Shown here: positions 24,767 to 33,916 of the stretch, one piece after another
Position numbering within the stretch: position 1 is the stretch's first letter
Layout: each line of letters begins with the position of its first letter
Source of the DNA: Actinoallomurus spadix
GTDB taxonomy: Bacteria; Actinomycetota; Actinomycetes; Streptosporangiales; Streptosporangiaceae
DNA length: 64,000 nucleotides
Assembly: GCF_024055725.1 (NCBI RefSeq)
Contig: NZ_JAMXMX010000001.1
Location: 62,001-126,000, forward strand
Direction: 5' to 3'
Translations under genes and position numbers: made by a program
Notes under the pieces: model-generated
Databases searched by the model: none
What the model saw: the letters and a program-made list of their open reading frames with translations, nothing else
Told to the model about the DNA's origin: nothing

Positions 24767-26830
24767 ATGTCACGGAGCGTCCCAGGCCCTGTCCTCCGGC
24801 GGTACGGCCGGCCGCCCCGGTCGGTCGCGGCGATGGCCGCGGTGGTGACCGCCGCCACCGTCGGGTTCGGCGGCGCGCTCGGCGGCACGGCCGTCGCCGG
24901 CGCGGGTGACGCCTCCGGCCCCATCGTGACGCGCGCCGCCCTCGACCCGTCCCTCGTCGCGGGGAGGGGCGCCGACGTCGACTTCGCCGAACAGGAGGCG
25001 GAGAACGCCCGCACCGACGGAACGGTCATCGGCCCGGACCGCACGCCTTACACCCTGCCCTCGGAGGCATCCGGCCGTACGGCGGTCAAGCTGACGCCGG
25101 GGCGGCACGTCGAGTTCACGCTGCCGAGCCGGGCGAACGCCATCACCGTCCGCTACAGCATCCCGGACGCGCCGGCGGGCGGCGGCATCACCGCGCCGCT
25201 CGACGTCACGGTGAACGGCGCGCACCGGAAGGTCATGACGCTGACCTCGCGGTACGCCTGGCTGTACAACCAATATCCGTTCTCCAACGACCCGAACGCC
25301 GATCTCCTCCACCCCGACTGGTGGATCACCGAGTGCTCCTGCGTGCCCGGCGAGACGACACCGGCCCCGACGATCACCAAGCCGTTCCGTCCCACCCACT
25401 TCTACGACGAGCAGCGGCTCCTGCTCGGCCGCACGTACCGCGCGGGCGACAAGGTGCGGCTGACGGTCCCCGCCGGGAGCAACGCGGCGTGGACGGTCAT
25501 CGACCTGCTGGACTCCCAGCTCGTCGGCGCGCCGCGCGTCGTGCCCGCCGCGGCCAACGTGCTGGCGTTCGGCGCCGACCCCGGCGGCCGGCGTGACTCG
25601 GCCGGCGCGTTCGACAAGGCCATCGCCTTCGCCAGGCGCGCGCGGGTCGAGGTCTACGTGCCACCGGGCACCTACCAGGTGAACCGTCACATCGTCGTCG
25701 ACGACGTGACGATCGAGGGCGCGGGCGGCTGGTACACGATCATCAAGGGGCACGAGGTCACCCTCGGCACCCCGGCCACCGACGGCTCGGTGCACACCGG
25801 CGTCGGCTTCTACGGCAAGGACGCCTCCGCGGGCGGCAGCCACCACGTCCACCTGTCCGGCTTCGCGATCGAGGGCGACGTCCGCGAGCGCGTCGACACC
25901 GACCAGGTGAACGGCGTCGGCGGGGCCCTGAGCGACTCGACGATCGACGGCCTGTACGTTCACCACACCAAGGTGGGCATGTGGTTCGACGGGCCCATGA
26001 CGAACCTGCGGATCACGAACAACGTCATCGCCGACCAGATCGCCGACGGCCTCAACTTCCACACCGGCGTCACGGACTCCGTCGTGTCGAACGACTTCCT
26101 GCGCAACACCGGCGACGACGGCCTCGCCATGTGGTCGGAGAGGACCGCCGACGCCCGGAACACGTTCGAGCACAACACGGTGCAGACGCCGGTCCTCGCG
26201 AACGGCGTCGCCGTGTACGGTGGCGCCGACAACACCGTGTCGGGCAACCTCATCGCCGACCCGATCCGTGAGGGCAGCGCCATCCACGCCGGGTCGCGCT
26301 TCGGCGCCGAGGCGTTCACCGGGCACCTGGCGATCACCGACAACACCACCGTCCGCTCCGGCCCGTACGACCTGAACTGGAAGATCGGCCTCGGCGCCAT
26401 CTGGTTCTACGCGCTCGAGAAGAACATCGACGCGGACGTCCAGGTGGCCGGGGACCACTTCCTCGACAACACCTACAACGCCATCATGTTCGTCAGCGAC
26501 TGGCCCGTCAGGGACCTGTACTCGATCACGAACGTCCACTTCAAAGACCTGCGGATCGACGGCACGGGCACCTCGGTGGTCAGCGCACGCACCGCCGGAT
26601 CCGCGTCGTTCCAGAACGTCGCCGCCCGTAACGTCGGCGCGGTCGGCGTGAACAACTGCGGGTCGTTCCACTTCCCGGCCACCGGCTCGGAGTTCACGCT
26701 GACGGATCTCTGCGGCAACTCCGGCGGCGGCACGACCGGGCCCTGGCTCGCCCCGTGGGAGCTGCCGAACACCATCACCTGCGACGACCATCCGCCGGTC
26801 GTCGCGCCGCCGGCTCCATCGTCCTGGTGA
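24767..26830 (+). CDS. Secreted right-handed beta-helix glycosidase, GH87-like (mycodextranase/alpha-1,3-glucanase type)
   Basis: 687 residues from ATG 24767, preceded by GAGAAGCGAG. Residues 1-45 are a signal peptide (RSVAAMAAVVTAATVGFGGA). Residues about 90-260 form a beta-sandwich module (VKLTPGRHVEFTLPSRANAI). From ANVLAFGADPGGRRDSAGAF the parallel beta-helix begins, with repeated N-x-I/V turns (NLRITNNVIADQIADGLNFH). NTGDDGLAMWSE holds the adjacent Asp pair that is catalytic in GH87 alpha-glucanases. The expected substrate is alpha-1,3- or alternating alpha-1,3/1,4-glucan, for example in fungal walls. The subfamily assignment rests on motif memory. Confidence 0.75.
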   Translation: MSRSVPGPVLRRYGRPPRSVAAMAAVVTAATVGFGGALGGTAVAGAGDASGPIVTRAALDPSLVAGRGADVDFAEQEAENARTDGTVIGPDRTPYTLPSEASGRTAVKLTPGRHVEFTLPSRANAITVRYSIPDAPAGGGITAPLDVTVNGAHRKVMTLTSRYAWLYNQYPFSNDPNADLLHPDWWITECSCVPGETTPAPTITKPFRPTHFYDEQRLLLGRTYRAGDKVRLTVPAGSNAAWTVIDLLDSQLVGAPRVVPAAANVLAFGADPGGRRDSAGAFDKAIAFARRARVEVYVPPGTYQVNRHIVVDDVTIEGAGGWYTIIKGHEVTLGTPATDGSVHTGVGFYGKDASAGGSHHVHLSGFAIEGDVRERVDTDQVNGVGGALSDSTIDGLYVHHTKVGMWFDGPMTNLRITNNVIADQIADGLNFHTGVTDSVVSNDFLRNTGDDGLAMWSERTADARNTFEHNTVQTPVLANGVAVYGGADNTVSGNLIADPIREGSAIHAGSRFGAEAFTGHLAITDNTTVRSGPYDLNWKIGLGAIWFYALEKNIDADVQVAGDHFLDNTYNAIMFVSDWPVRDLYSITNVHFKDLRIDGTGTSVVSARTAGSASFQNVAARNVGAVGVNNCGSFHFPATGSEFTLTDLCGNSGGGTTGPWLAPWELPNTITCDDHPPVVAPPAPSSW

Positions 26831-26887
26831 CCCTCGGCGTACCGTGCGGGGTAGGGCCCTGTACCGCGCCGAGAGGGGTGCTCCGCC

Positions 26888-28195
26888 ATGACGACCGTGA
26901 CCCTCCCGCCGGGCCCGTCGCTTCCGCGTTCCGCGCAGGGCGCGGTCGTGCTGGCCGCCCGGTCGCAGGGCCTGCGCCGGATGCGCGCCCGGTACGGTGA
27001 CGCCTTCACCGTCAACGTGCCGATCTTCGGCCGGACCGTGGTCATCAGCGATCCCGACGAGGTGAAGCAGCTCTTCACGGCGAGCACCGACCTCGTCGAG
27101 AACGTACGGCCCAATCTCGGGCGGCTCCTCGGCCCCGGCTCGCTGTTCGCCCTGACCGGGGAGGAGCACCGCGAGCAGCGCAGGCTGCTCGTCCCGCCCT
27201 TCCACGGCCGCCGCCTCGCGGCGTACGAGAAGACCATCGAGGACGAGACCGTACGGGAGACGGCGACCTGGCCGGAGGACCGGGCGTTCGCGACGCTGCC
27301 GTCGATGCGGCGGATCACGCTGAACGCCATCCTGCGCGCGGTGTTCGGCGCCGACGGTGCCGAACTCGCCGAGTTGCGGGAACTGCTGCCGCCGTGGGTC
27401 GCCTCCGGCTCCCGGCTGGCCGTCCTCCCGATCCCGAGGACCGACCTCGGGCGGTGGAGCCCGTGGGGCCGGCTCCGGCTCGCGCGCCGCCGGTACGACG
27501 CGATCGCCGGCCGATTGATCGACGAGGCGGCGGAAGGCGACCCCGGCGAACGCGACGACGTCCTCGCGCTCCTGCTGCGGAGCCGCCACACCGACGGCTC
27601 GCCGATGAGCCGCGCGCAGATCGCCGACCACCTGCTCACCCTCCTCGTCGCCGGGCACGAGACCACCGCGACGACCCTCGCCTGGGCGATCGAACGGCTT
27701 CGGCGGCATCCCGCGATCCTGCGGGACCTCGCCGAGGAGGCCGACGCCGGCGGTGGCGCGCTGCGCGAGGCGGCGATCACCGAGGTCCAGCGCACGCGCC
27801 CCGTCATCGACGTCGTGGGGCGGCACGTGATCGCCGACGGCTACCGGCTCGGACGGTGGACGCTGCCCCGGGGGTGCACGGTGCTGGTCGCCGTCGCCCT
27901 GATGCACGAGGACGAGGCACTGTTCCCGCACCCGCGGGCCTTCGACCCGGCCCGGTTCCTCGGCGAGCAGCCGGACCTCTACCGGTGGGTCCCGTTCGGG
28001 GGCGGCAGGCGGCGCTGCCTCGGCGCGGCGTTCGCGGCCATGGAGATGAACGTCGTCCTGCGCACCGTGCTGCGCCGCTTCACCCTGCTGCCGACGGCCG
28101 AGCCGGGCGAACGGCGGCACTCACGCGGCGTCGCCGGCGCCCCGGCCCGGGGCGGTCTGGCGGTCGTGCGCCGCCGGAGCCCGGCGGCGGGGTAG
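26888..28195 (+). CDS. Cytochrome P450
   Basis: 435 residues beginning MTTVTLPPGPSLPRSAQGAV. The I-helix oxygen-activation motif LLVAGHETTATTL, the K-helix E-x-x-R in ITEVQRTRPVID and the heme-ligand loop WVPFGGGRRRCLGAAFA are intact, so the enzyme should be functional. No redox partner gene is adjacent. The substrate is unknown, and no biosynthetic partner lies next to it. The 3' flank at 28240-28310 has two copies of a GGCTGCGCGCCGGGG-type segment. Confidence 0.95.
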   Translation: MTTVTLPPGPSLPRSAQGAVVLAARSQGLRRMRARYGDAFTVNVPIFGRTVVISDPDEVKQLFTASTDLVENVRPNLGRLLGPGSLFALTGEEHREQRRLLVPPFHGRRLAAYEKTIEDETVRETATWPEDRAFATLPSMRRITLNAILRAVFGADGAELAELRELLPPWVASGSRLAVLPIPRTDLGRWSPWGRLRLARRRYDAIAGRLIDEAAEGDPGERDDVLALLLRSRHTDGSPMSRAQIADHLLTLLVAGHETTATTLAWAIERLRRHPAILRDLAEEADAGGGALREAAITEVQRTRPVIDVVGRHVIADGYRLGRWTLPRGCTVLVAVALMHEDEALFPHPRAFDPARFLGEQPDLYRWVPFGGGRRRCLGAAFAAMEMNVVLRTVLRRFTLLPTAEPGERRHSRGVAGAPARGGLAVVRRRSPAAG

Positions 28196-28307
28196 GCCCG
28201 CGGCCCCGTACGCTGCCGGCCGGCGAACCGGCGGGGGCGAGGCGCCACACGGGCTGCGCGCCGGGGCCGGGGAGTGCGTTATACCGGCTGCGCGCCGGGG
28301 GAGTGCG

Positions 28308-29078
28308 TCACGCCGGCCACTCGGGTGCGCGCTTGTCCAGGAACGCCCGCATGCCTTCCTGCGCCTCCGGGGTCTGGCTCGCGGCGGCCATCACCTCGAT
28401 CGCGTACGTGTACGCGTCCGCCTCCGGCCGGTCGAGCTGGGCGTACATCGCCTGCTTGCCGAGCGCCTTACTGCGCGGGCTGCCCTGGGTGGCGCGCTCC
28501 AGCAGCGCGCGGGTGGCCTTCTCCAGCTCCTCCTCGGGCACGGCGCGGTTGATCAGGCCCCAGTCGAGGGCGGTACCGGCGTCGATGGCGTCGCCGGTGA
28601 GGGCCATCTCCATGGCGCGCTTGCGGCCGACGGTGCGTGCGATGGGCACCATCGGCGTGTGGCAGAACCAGCCGCCCTTGCCGCCGGGGGCGGCGAAGCG
28701 CGCGTTGCGGGCGGCCACCGCCAGGTCGCAGGCGGCCACGAGCTGACAGCCCGCCGCCGTCGCCATGCCGTGCACCTGGGCGATCACCACCTGCGGAACC
28801 GCGTGGATCGTGTCCATCAGCTCCCGGCAGGCGAGCAGGAGCTCCCGGGTCCGGGCGAGGTCCGCGCCGGCCAGATCGGCGAAGTCGTGCCCGGCGGAGA
28901 ACACCGGGCCGTTGCCGGCCAGCACGATGCCGCGCGCGCCGGTCTCCGCGACCCGCCGGAACGCCGCCGTCAGCGCCCGCATGTGCGACAGGGACAGCGC
29001 GTTGCGCCGCTCCGGGCGGTTCATCGTGATGATCCTGAAGGGGCCGTCCGTCTCGATGAGGACCTCGTCGACGCTCAT
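28308..29078 (-). CDS. Enoyl-CoA hydratase/isomerase family protein
   Basis: 256 residues, MSVDEVLIETDGPFRIITMN at the start. The crotonase oxyanion segments are seen in SAGHDFADLAG and in AQVHGMATAAGCQLVAACDL; the position of the usual second catalytic Glu falls in PGGKGGWFCHTPMVPI and is not obvious, as in many actinobacterial paralogues. C-terminal ALDWGLINRAVPEEELE is typical. It presumably acts on an acyl-CoA; the exact reaction is unclear. It stands alone, divergent from hypF. Confidence 0.9.
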   Translation of the reverse strand: MSVDEVLIETDGPFRIITMNRPERRNALSLSHMRALTAAFRRVAETGARGIVLAGNGPVFSAGHDFADLAGADLARTRELLLACRELMDTIHAVPQVVIAQVHGMATAAGCQLVAACDLAVAARNARFAAPGGKGGWFCHTPMVPIARTVGRKRAMEMALTGDAIDAGTALDWGLINRAVPEEELEKATRALLERATQGSPRSKALGKQAMYAQLDRPEADAYTYAIEVMAAASQTPEAQEGMRAFLDKRAPEWPA

Positions 29079-29223
29079 AGTCGAACGCTACGTCCCCGGC
29101 CGCGGCCGGGGCCACCGCGATCCGCCGGGGGGACCCGGCGAAGGCCCGGCGCGGCGGCCCGGCGCGGCGGGCCGGTCAGGCGGGCCGGGTGAGGCGAGGT
29201 TCTCACCTGGGGAGAATCGCGGA

Positions 29224-31482
29224 GTGCGGGTTCGGACGGGGATCAGGGTCGAGGGGATCGTGCAGGGGGTCGGATTCCGGCCGTTCGTGCACGGTCTCGC
29301 CACGACGCTCGGCCTGGCCGGGCTCGTGGGCAACGACGCGGGCGGCGTGTTCATCGAGGTCGAGGGCGACGCCGCCGCCGTCGAGCGGTTCCTAGGCGGA
29401 TTGAGCTGCCCGCCGCCGCCGGCCGTGATCGAGCGGATCACGACCCGGCGGCTCTCGGCCCGGGGTGGCGGCCGGTTCGCGATCGTGGGGAGCGCCGTGG
29501 GCGGACGGCGCGGCGCGCTGGTGTCCTCCGACTCCGCCACCTGCGCCGACTGCCTGCGCGAACTGCGGGACCCCGCCGACCGGCGCCACGGTTACCCGTT
29601 CGTCAACTGCACCGCCTGCGGGCCGCGCTTCACGATCGTGACGGACGTCCCGTACGACCGGCCGCACACCACGATGGCCGGTTTCGCCATGTGCGCCGGG
29701 TGCGCCGCCGAGTACCACGACCCGGCCGACCGCCGGTTCCACGCCCAGCCGGTGTGCTGCCCCGCCTGCGGGCCGCGGCTCGCCCTGCGGGACCGCGACG
29801 GCCGTGAGATGCCCGGGGAGCCGATCGAGGAGGCGCGCGGCCTGCTCCGGCGCGGCGGGATCCTCGCGGTGAAGGGCCTGGGCGGCTACCACCTCGCCGC
29901 CACGGCCGCCGACGAGGCCGCGGTCGCGGCCCTGCGCGCCCGCAAGCGCCGGGAGGACAAGCCGTTCGCGGTGATGGCGCCCGGCCTGCCGTCCGTACGG
30001 CGCCTCGCCCACGTCGGGCCCGCCGAGGAGGCCTTGCTGACGAGCGCCGCCCGGCCCATCGTGCTGCTGCGAAGAAGGGCCGGCGCGCCGCTGGCCGAGG
30101 CCGTCGCCCCCGGCGACCGGTCGATCGGCGTGCTGCTGCCGTACACCCCGCTGCACCACCTGCTGGTCCGTGAGCCGCTGGTGATGACGAGCGGCAACGC
30201 CTCCGACGAGCCGATCGCCCACCGCGACGCGGAGGCCCTCACCCGCCTGCGGAACGTCGCCGACGCGTTCCTGACCCACGACCGGCCCATCCACGTGCGC
30301 ACGGACGACTCGGTCGTCCGGGTCTTCGGCGGCGGGGCGCTGCCGGTGCGGCGGTCCCGTGGGTACGTGCCGCGGCCGCTGCCGGTGCCCGCGGGCGGCC
30401 CGGCGGTGCTGGCCTGCGGGGCGGAGCTGAAGAACACCTTCTGCTTCGCCGAGGGCGGGCGCGCGTTCGTCTCGCACCACATCGGCGACCTGGAGAACTA
30501 CGAGACGTTCCGCGCGTTCCGCGAGGGCGTCGAGCACTTCGAGCGTCTCTTCGGCATCGCGCCCGCCGTGCTCGCGCACGACCCGCACCCGGAGTACCTG
30601 TCCACCAAGTACGCCCTGGAGCGGGCGGGGGAGCAGGAGCTGCCGCTCATCGGCGTGCAGCACCACCACGCCCACATCGCCGCCTGCCTGGCCGACAACG
30701 AGCACGCCGGGCCGGTGATCGGGGTCGCCTTCGACGGCACCGGCCTGGGCACGGACGGCACGCTGTGGGGCGGGGAGTTCCTCATCGCGGACCTGACCGG
30801 CTTCGAGCGAGCGGGGCACCTGCGGCCGGTACCGCTGCCGGGCGGCGCGACGGCGATCAGGGAGCCGTGGCGGATGGCGGCCGCGTACGGCGTGCCGAAC
30901 GACCTGGACGTCGCCCGGCGCAACGCCGCGGCGTGGGACCGGGTCGTCGCGGTCGGCCGGGCCGGCCTGGGCGCACCGCCGACCTCGAGCATGGGCCGGC
31001 TGTTCGACGCGGTCGCGGCCGTGCTCGGCGTCCGCGACCGGATCACCTACGAGGGCCAGGCCGCGGTCGAACTGGAACAGCGCGCCGACCCGCGGGAACG
31101 CTCGGCCTACCCGGTGCGGCTGGACGACGCGGAGGACGGCGGGCCGTCGTTCGTCGTGCCGGGGGCCGAACTCGTTCAGGCCGTCGTCGAGGACCTGCGC
31201 GCCGGCACGCCCGCGCCGACGATCGCCGCGCGGTTCCACAACGCGGTCGGCGACCTGGTCGTCGCCGGAGCCGTCCGGCTGCGCGAGGCGACCGGTCTGA
31301 CCACGGTGGCGCTGTCCGGCGGGGTGTTCCAGAACCTCCTGCTGCTGGAGCGCGCGGTCACCGGCCTGGAGACCGCGGGCCTCACCGTGCTGGTCCACCA
31401 CCGCGTGCCGCCGAACGACGGCGGCATCAGCCTCGGCCAGGCCGTGGTCGCCACCGCACGCGCGACGTCGTGCGCACTTTGA
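29224..31482 (+). CDS. hypF: Carbamoyltransferase HypF (hydrogenase maturation), isolated
   Basis: 752 residues from GTG 29224. All four HypF modules are present: acylphosphatase (RVEGIVQGVGFRPFVHG), two zinc-finger pairs (CADCLREL...CTACGP and CAGCAAEY...CCPACGP), a YrdC-like domain (GGILAVKGLGGYHLAATAAD) and a Kae1-like domain (GVQHHHAHIAACLADNEH). The enzyme uses carbamoyl phosphate and ATP to carbamoylate HypE for the NiFe cyanide ligands. No other hyp or hydrogenase gene lies within the window, so it is either separated from its set or used elsewhere. Length and motifs indicate an intact gene. Confidence 0.95.
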   Translation: MRVRTGIRVEGIVQGVGFRPFVHGLATTLGLAGLVGNDAGGVFIEVEGDAAAVERFLGGLSCPPPPAVIERITTRRLSARGGGRFAIVGSAVGGRRGALVSSDSATCADCLRELRDPADRRHGYPFVNCTACGPRFTIVTDVPYDRPHTTMAGFAMCAGCAAEYHDPADRRFHAQPVCCPACGPRLALRDRDGREMPGEPIEEARGLLRRGGILAVKGLGGYHLAATAADEAAVAALRARKRREDKPFAVMAPGLPSVRRLAHVGPAEEALLTSAARPIVLLRRRAGAPLAEAVAPGDRSIGVLLPYTPLHHLLVREPLVMTSGNASDEPIAHRDAEALTRLRNVADAFLTHDRPIHVRTDDSVVRVFGGGALPVRRSRGYVPRPLPVPAGGPAVLACGAELKNTFCFAEGGRAFVSHHIGDLENYETFRAFREGVEHFERLFGIAPAVLAHDPHPEYLSTKYALERAGEQELPLIGVQHHHAHIAACLADNEHAGPVIGVAFDGTGLGTDGTLWGGEFLIADLTGFERAGHLRPVPLPGGATAIREPWRMAAAYGVPNDLDVARRNAAAWDRVVAVGRAGLGAPPTSSMGRLFDAVAAVLGVRDRITYEGQAAVELEQRADPRERSAYPVRLDDAEDGGPSFVVPGAELVQAVVEDLRAGTPAPTIAARFHNAVGDLVVAGAVRLREATGLTTVALSGGVFQNLLLLERAVTGLETAGLTVLVHHRVPPNDGGISLGQAVVATARATSCAL

Positions 31483-31508
31483 GTAGTCGGGTCATTGCGG
31501 TGTGCTAT
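31479..31508 (+). promoter_or_regulatory. Putative sigma70-type promoter of the Het-C-like gene
   Basis: TTGAGT at 31479-31484 and TGCTAT at 31503-31508 are separated by 18 bp, 32 bp upstream of ATG 31541, and start within the hypF stop codon region. Position and boxes are plausible; no experimental support. Confidence 0.35.
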
Positions 31509-31540
31509 CACTGGTGGAGGTGCCCACGGAGGAGGACAGG

Positions 31541-32650
31541 ATGCCGGCAACGGTTCCGTCGACCGTATCGACCCCCCATCGGCGTTCCCGGGCCGCGGCC
31601 CGCGACGCGATAGTCGCGGCCATGGCGGCCGCCGCCGCCGCGGCCCTGCTCGTGGGAGCCGCGCCGCGTGCGCATGCGTTCGGCACGGTCGGTCATCTGG
31701 CCGAGCACGAGCGCATCACCCGGGCGGCGCTCGGCTGTGCCTCCGGCGCGGGCCCCGACTGCTTCGAGCCCCGATCCCTGGACCAGGTCGCCGGTAGGAA
31801 GGGGACGTTCGGTGCGGTGGGCTCGCCGGACAACCCGCTGACGGGGGAGAGCCTGACCTCGGCGGCGCACTGCGACAACGCCGACTACGTTCAGGGTTCC
31901 GATTACCGGCCGCAGGACCGGCAGCGAGCGACCACCGCCCTGATCGAGTGCGTCGATCACGCTCGCGCCCGCGTCCGCGCCGGCCTCCACAGGGCTGTCG
32001 GCCTGCTCGACACCGACGGGCGTATCAGACCGGGCGAGGTCAGCCTCAAACCCTCGCTGTTCCCGCCGCGTCCGACCGGCGACTGCACCTTCAACCGGGT
32101 GTCGGGCCGGGCCAAGTGCGACGTGATCGAGGAGTTCGGGCGCGCCCTGCACGTGGTCCAGGACTTCTACTCCCACAGCAACTGGGCCGACCAGCCCGCG
32201 GCCGGCCCGATCGGCGTGCACAACCCGCCCGGCGGCCGGCAGAGCGGCATCAGCCCGCTGTTCGCCCTGTTCGGGGCCGGGCCGACCGCCGCGAGTGTGC
32301 CCGGCTGGCTGAGCACCGGCTGCTTCGACGCAAAGGCCGCCATCACCGGCGAACACGCCGGGTGCACCGATGGCGGCCGGACGCGGCTGAAGCACGCCTG
32401 GATCAACAAGGACCACGGGGTCATCGACCCCCGCACGGGCGTCACCTCCTGCATCGAGGGGGGCAAGAACATCTGCACCCCGCGTGGGCAGGTCGGGGAC
32501 GACTTCCATCGCGCCGTACGCGCGGCCATCGACGACACCCGCCGCCAATGGCACGACTTCGCCGCGGCGGTGCGGCGGGCATACCCCGGGCGCGGCGACC
32601 GCATCATCTGCGCCCTGACCCACGACGACCCCGTCACGACCTGCCGCTGA
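31541..32650 (+). CDS. Secreted Het-C/zinc-phospholipase-C-like protein
   Basis: 369 residues from ATG 31541, with GGAGG five bases upstream. An N-terminal Arg-rich n-region and AAMAAAAAAALLVGAAPRAHA form a signal peptide with an A-H-A cleavage site. EEFGRALHVVQDFYSHSNW is the hallmark His/Asp-rich motif of Het-C and P1/phospholipase-C-like proteins, with an earlier HLAEHERITRAALG supplying a likely metal ligand. Several Cys residues suit extracellular disulfides. Possible roles are phospholipid hydrolysis or effector-type activity; the substrate is unknown. Confidence 0.7.
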   Translation: MPATVPSTVSTPHRRSRAAARDAIVAAMAAAAAAALLVGAAPRAHAFGTVGHLAEHERITRAALGCASGAGPDCFEPRSLDQVAGRKGTFGAVGSPDNPLTGESLTSAAHCDNADYVQGSDYRPQDRQRATTALIECVDHARARVRAGLHRAVGLLDTDGRIRPGEVSLKPSLFPPRPTGDCTFNRVSGRAKCDVIEEFGRALHVVQDFYSHSNWADQPAAGPIGVHNPPGGRQSGISPLFALFGAGPTAASVPGWLSTGCFDAKAAITGEHAGCTDGGRTRLKHAWINKDHGVIDPRTGVTSCIEGGKNICTPRGQVGDDFHRAVRAAIDDTRRQWHDFAAAVRRAYPGRGDRIICALTHDDPVTTCR

Positions 32651-32978
32651 CACCGCCTCGACGGTTCGGGGAGCCGGACGTGTGCTGGAACGCCTCACCG
32701 CGGCGCCGCCCTCGATTCCCGGTCGCGTCGGAGTCGAACGCCGGATAGTGACGCTCCGTGAGTATCGGGATGGTCCGGGGAGGTGGCAGGCCAGGCGCGC
32801 GGTCACCGGATCAGGGACTCCGCCGACCCGGGCCGGCGCGCGTACCGACGTGCTCTCCGCGCGGGCATCCGGTCCGCCCCGTGGAGAGCATGCGGGCCGC
32901 GATCGACCCTCGAATCAGAGGCCGGGGTTTGTTTGCCCAGCTTATTCGGCATTGCGGCACACCACTTTTTAAGTGATC
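32651..32978. other. 328-bp intergenic region before the peptide/redoxin locus
   Basis: No coding potential was recognised. The last 60 bp (from about 32925) are AT-rich with TTGTTT, TTATTC and TTTTTAAG, and probably contain the promoter of the following locus. The next start lacks an obvious ribosome-binding site, so a leaderless transcript is possible. Confidence 0.4.
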
Positions 32979-33581
32979 ATGGACGAGTGGCCGCGGCCCA
33001 CCGGCGCCCGTAGGTTCTGGGAGAGGACGCATCTCGTGATATTCGCTGTAGTGGGGCTGGTGCTGGTCGGCGTCGTCGGCGTGCTGAACCTGGCGATCCT
33101 TCTGGTCACGCTCCGTCGATGGCGAGAGCTGGAGACGGCGGGCGGCCTCCCCACCGCCGGAGCCGCCTCCAATGTCCGGATGATCGATCGGATCCCGAGC
33201 TTCTCGGCCCGTGCCCTCGACGGCGTCACCGTGACGGAACGGACCCTCCTCGGGAAGGAGACCCTGGTCGGATTCTTCTCGATCACCTGCAGGGCCTGCG
33301 CCGAGGCGGTGCCCGTCTTCGCCGGGCACGCCGAGCGGCTGCGGGCCGCCGGCGGGATCTCCGTGGCGATCGTCCACGGAGACGACTCGGCCGAGAGCGC
33401 GCTGGCCGCGATGCTCGGCGACGTGATGGACATCGTGATCGCCGAGGACTCGAAGGCCGAGCTGTCGCAGCGGTATGGAGCCAAGCACTACCCGACCTAT
33501 GCCTGGTACGGCCCCGACGGCATGGTGACCTCGGCCGGTGTGGGCGTCGCCGCCCTGCGCACCGAGCCGGTCGCCCCTTAG
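32979..33581 (+). CDS. Membrane-anchored thioredoxin-like redoxin 1 (MauD/TlpA-like)
   Basis: 200 residues from ATG 32979 (an in-frame GTG at 32973 is possible). A single transmembrane anchor covers about residues 17-42 (LVIFAVVGLVLVGVVGVLNL). The thioredoxin fold follows (IPSFSARALDGVTVTERTLL), with the redox pair in SITCRACAEAVPVF and the cis-Pro region in AKHYPTYAWYGPDG. The topology places the CxxC outside the membrane or at its face, as in MauD and TlpA proteins that make or reshuffle disulfides. It directly precedes the six-Cys peptide gene and has a sister at 33986, so oxidative folding of that peptide is its probable job. Confidence 0.85.
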   Translation: MDEWPRPTGARRFWERTHLVIFAVVGLVLVGVVGVLNLAILLVTLRRWRELETAGGLPTAGAASNVRMIDRIPSFSARALDGVTVTERTLLGKETLVGFFSITCRACAEAVPVFAGHAERLRAAGGISVAIVHGDDSAESALAAMLGDVMDIVIAEDSKAELSQRYGAKHYPTYAWYGPDGMVTSAGVGVAALRTEPVAP

Positions 33582-33595
33582 CGCCCGAAGGGCGC
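33581..33595 (+). terminator. Short hairpin at the end of redoxin 1
   Basis: GCGCCC at 33581-33586 pairs with GGGCGC at 33590-33595 around GAA, overlapping the last base of the stop codon. It is too short to be sure, but it could separate redoxin 1 from a peptide promoter in the following 90 bp. Confidence 0.4.
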
Positions 33596-33686
33596 CCCCT
33601 GCGCCACGGGTCCCGCCGCCGCGTTCGCCTCGTTCCCGGCGGTATCCGGCCCGTGTGTGGAAACACCCCCACCACAAGGAGGAGCC

Positions 33687-33890
33687 ATGCTCCAAAGCGT
33701 GACCCGGCGTGTCAACCGCGCCATCGAGGCCCTGCTCCCTACGACCACCGCCGACGCCGGCTGCCCGCCGGACACGTACATGCAGTACAAGTACATCAAC
33801 GGTGTCTGCTTTGGCCGGACCTGCTCGACCAGCGCCAACTGCACCACTCACTGCGGCACCTGGTACAGCTACAGCAACAACTACTGCTGA
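33687..33890 (+). CDS. 67-residue precursor of a six-cysteine peptide
   Basis: ATG 33687 follows AAGGAGGAGCC, a strong ribosome site. Residues 1-24 form a polar leader (MLQSVTRRVNRAIEALLPTT) with no hydrophobic core, ending ADA at 22-24, an A-x-A pattern. The core from Gly25 to Cys67 starts GCPPDTYMQYKY and ends WYSYSNNYC; Cys are at 26, 41, 46, 52, 56 and 67, enough for three disulfides, and Tyr/Asn/Thr/Ser are abundant. The flanking genes encode CxxC redoxins, an ABC exporter and an S26 peptidase. A bacteriocin-like or signalling peptide is inferred; I recognise no named family. Confidence 0.8.
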   Translation: MLQSVTRRVNRAIEALLPTTTADAGCPPDTYMQYKYINGVCFGRTCSTSANCTTHCGTWYSYSNNYC

Positions 33891-33916
33891 TGCCTCCTCG
33901 GCCCGCGTGACGACCG

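Noticed and set aside
24770-28120. Very long minus-strand open frame (over 1100 codons) opposite the GH87-like and P450 genes
   Set aside because: Low-complexity Arg/Val/Gly/Asp composition without domains; both sense genes are clearly real. High GC creates such antisense frames.
28240-28310. Direct repeat of a GGCTGCGCGCCGGGG-like segment between P450 and enoyl-CoA hydratase genes
   Set aside because: Only two imperfect copies of GC-rich sequence; no function can be supported.
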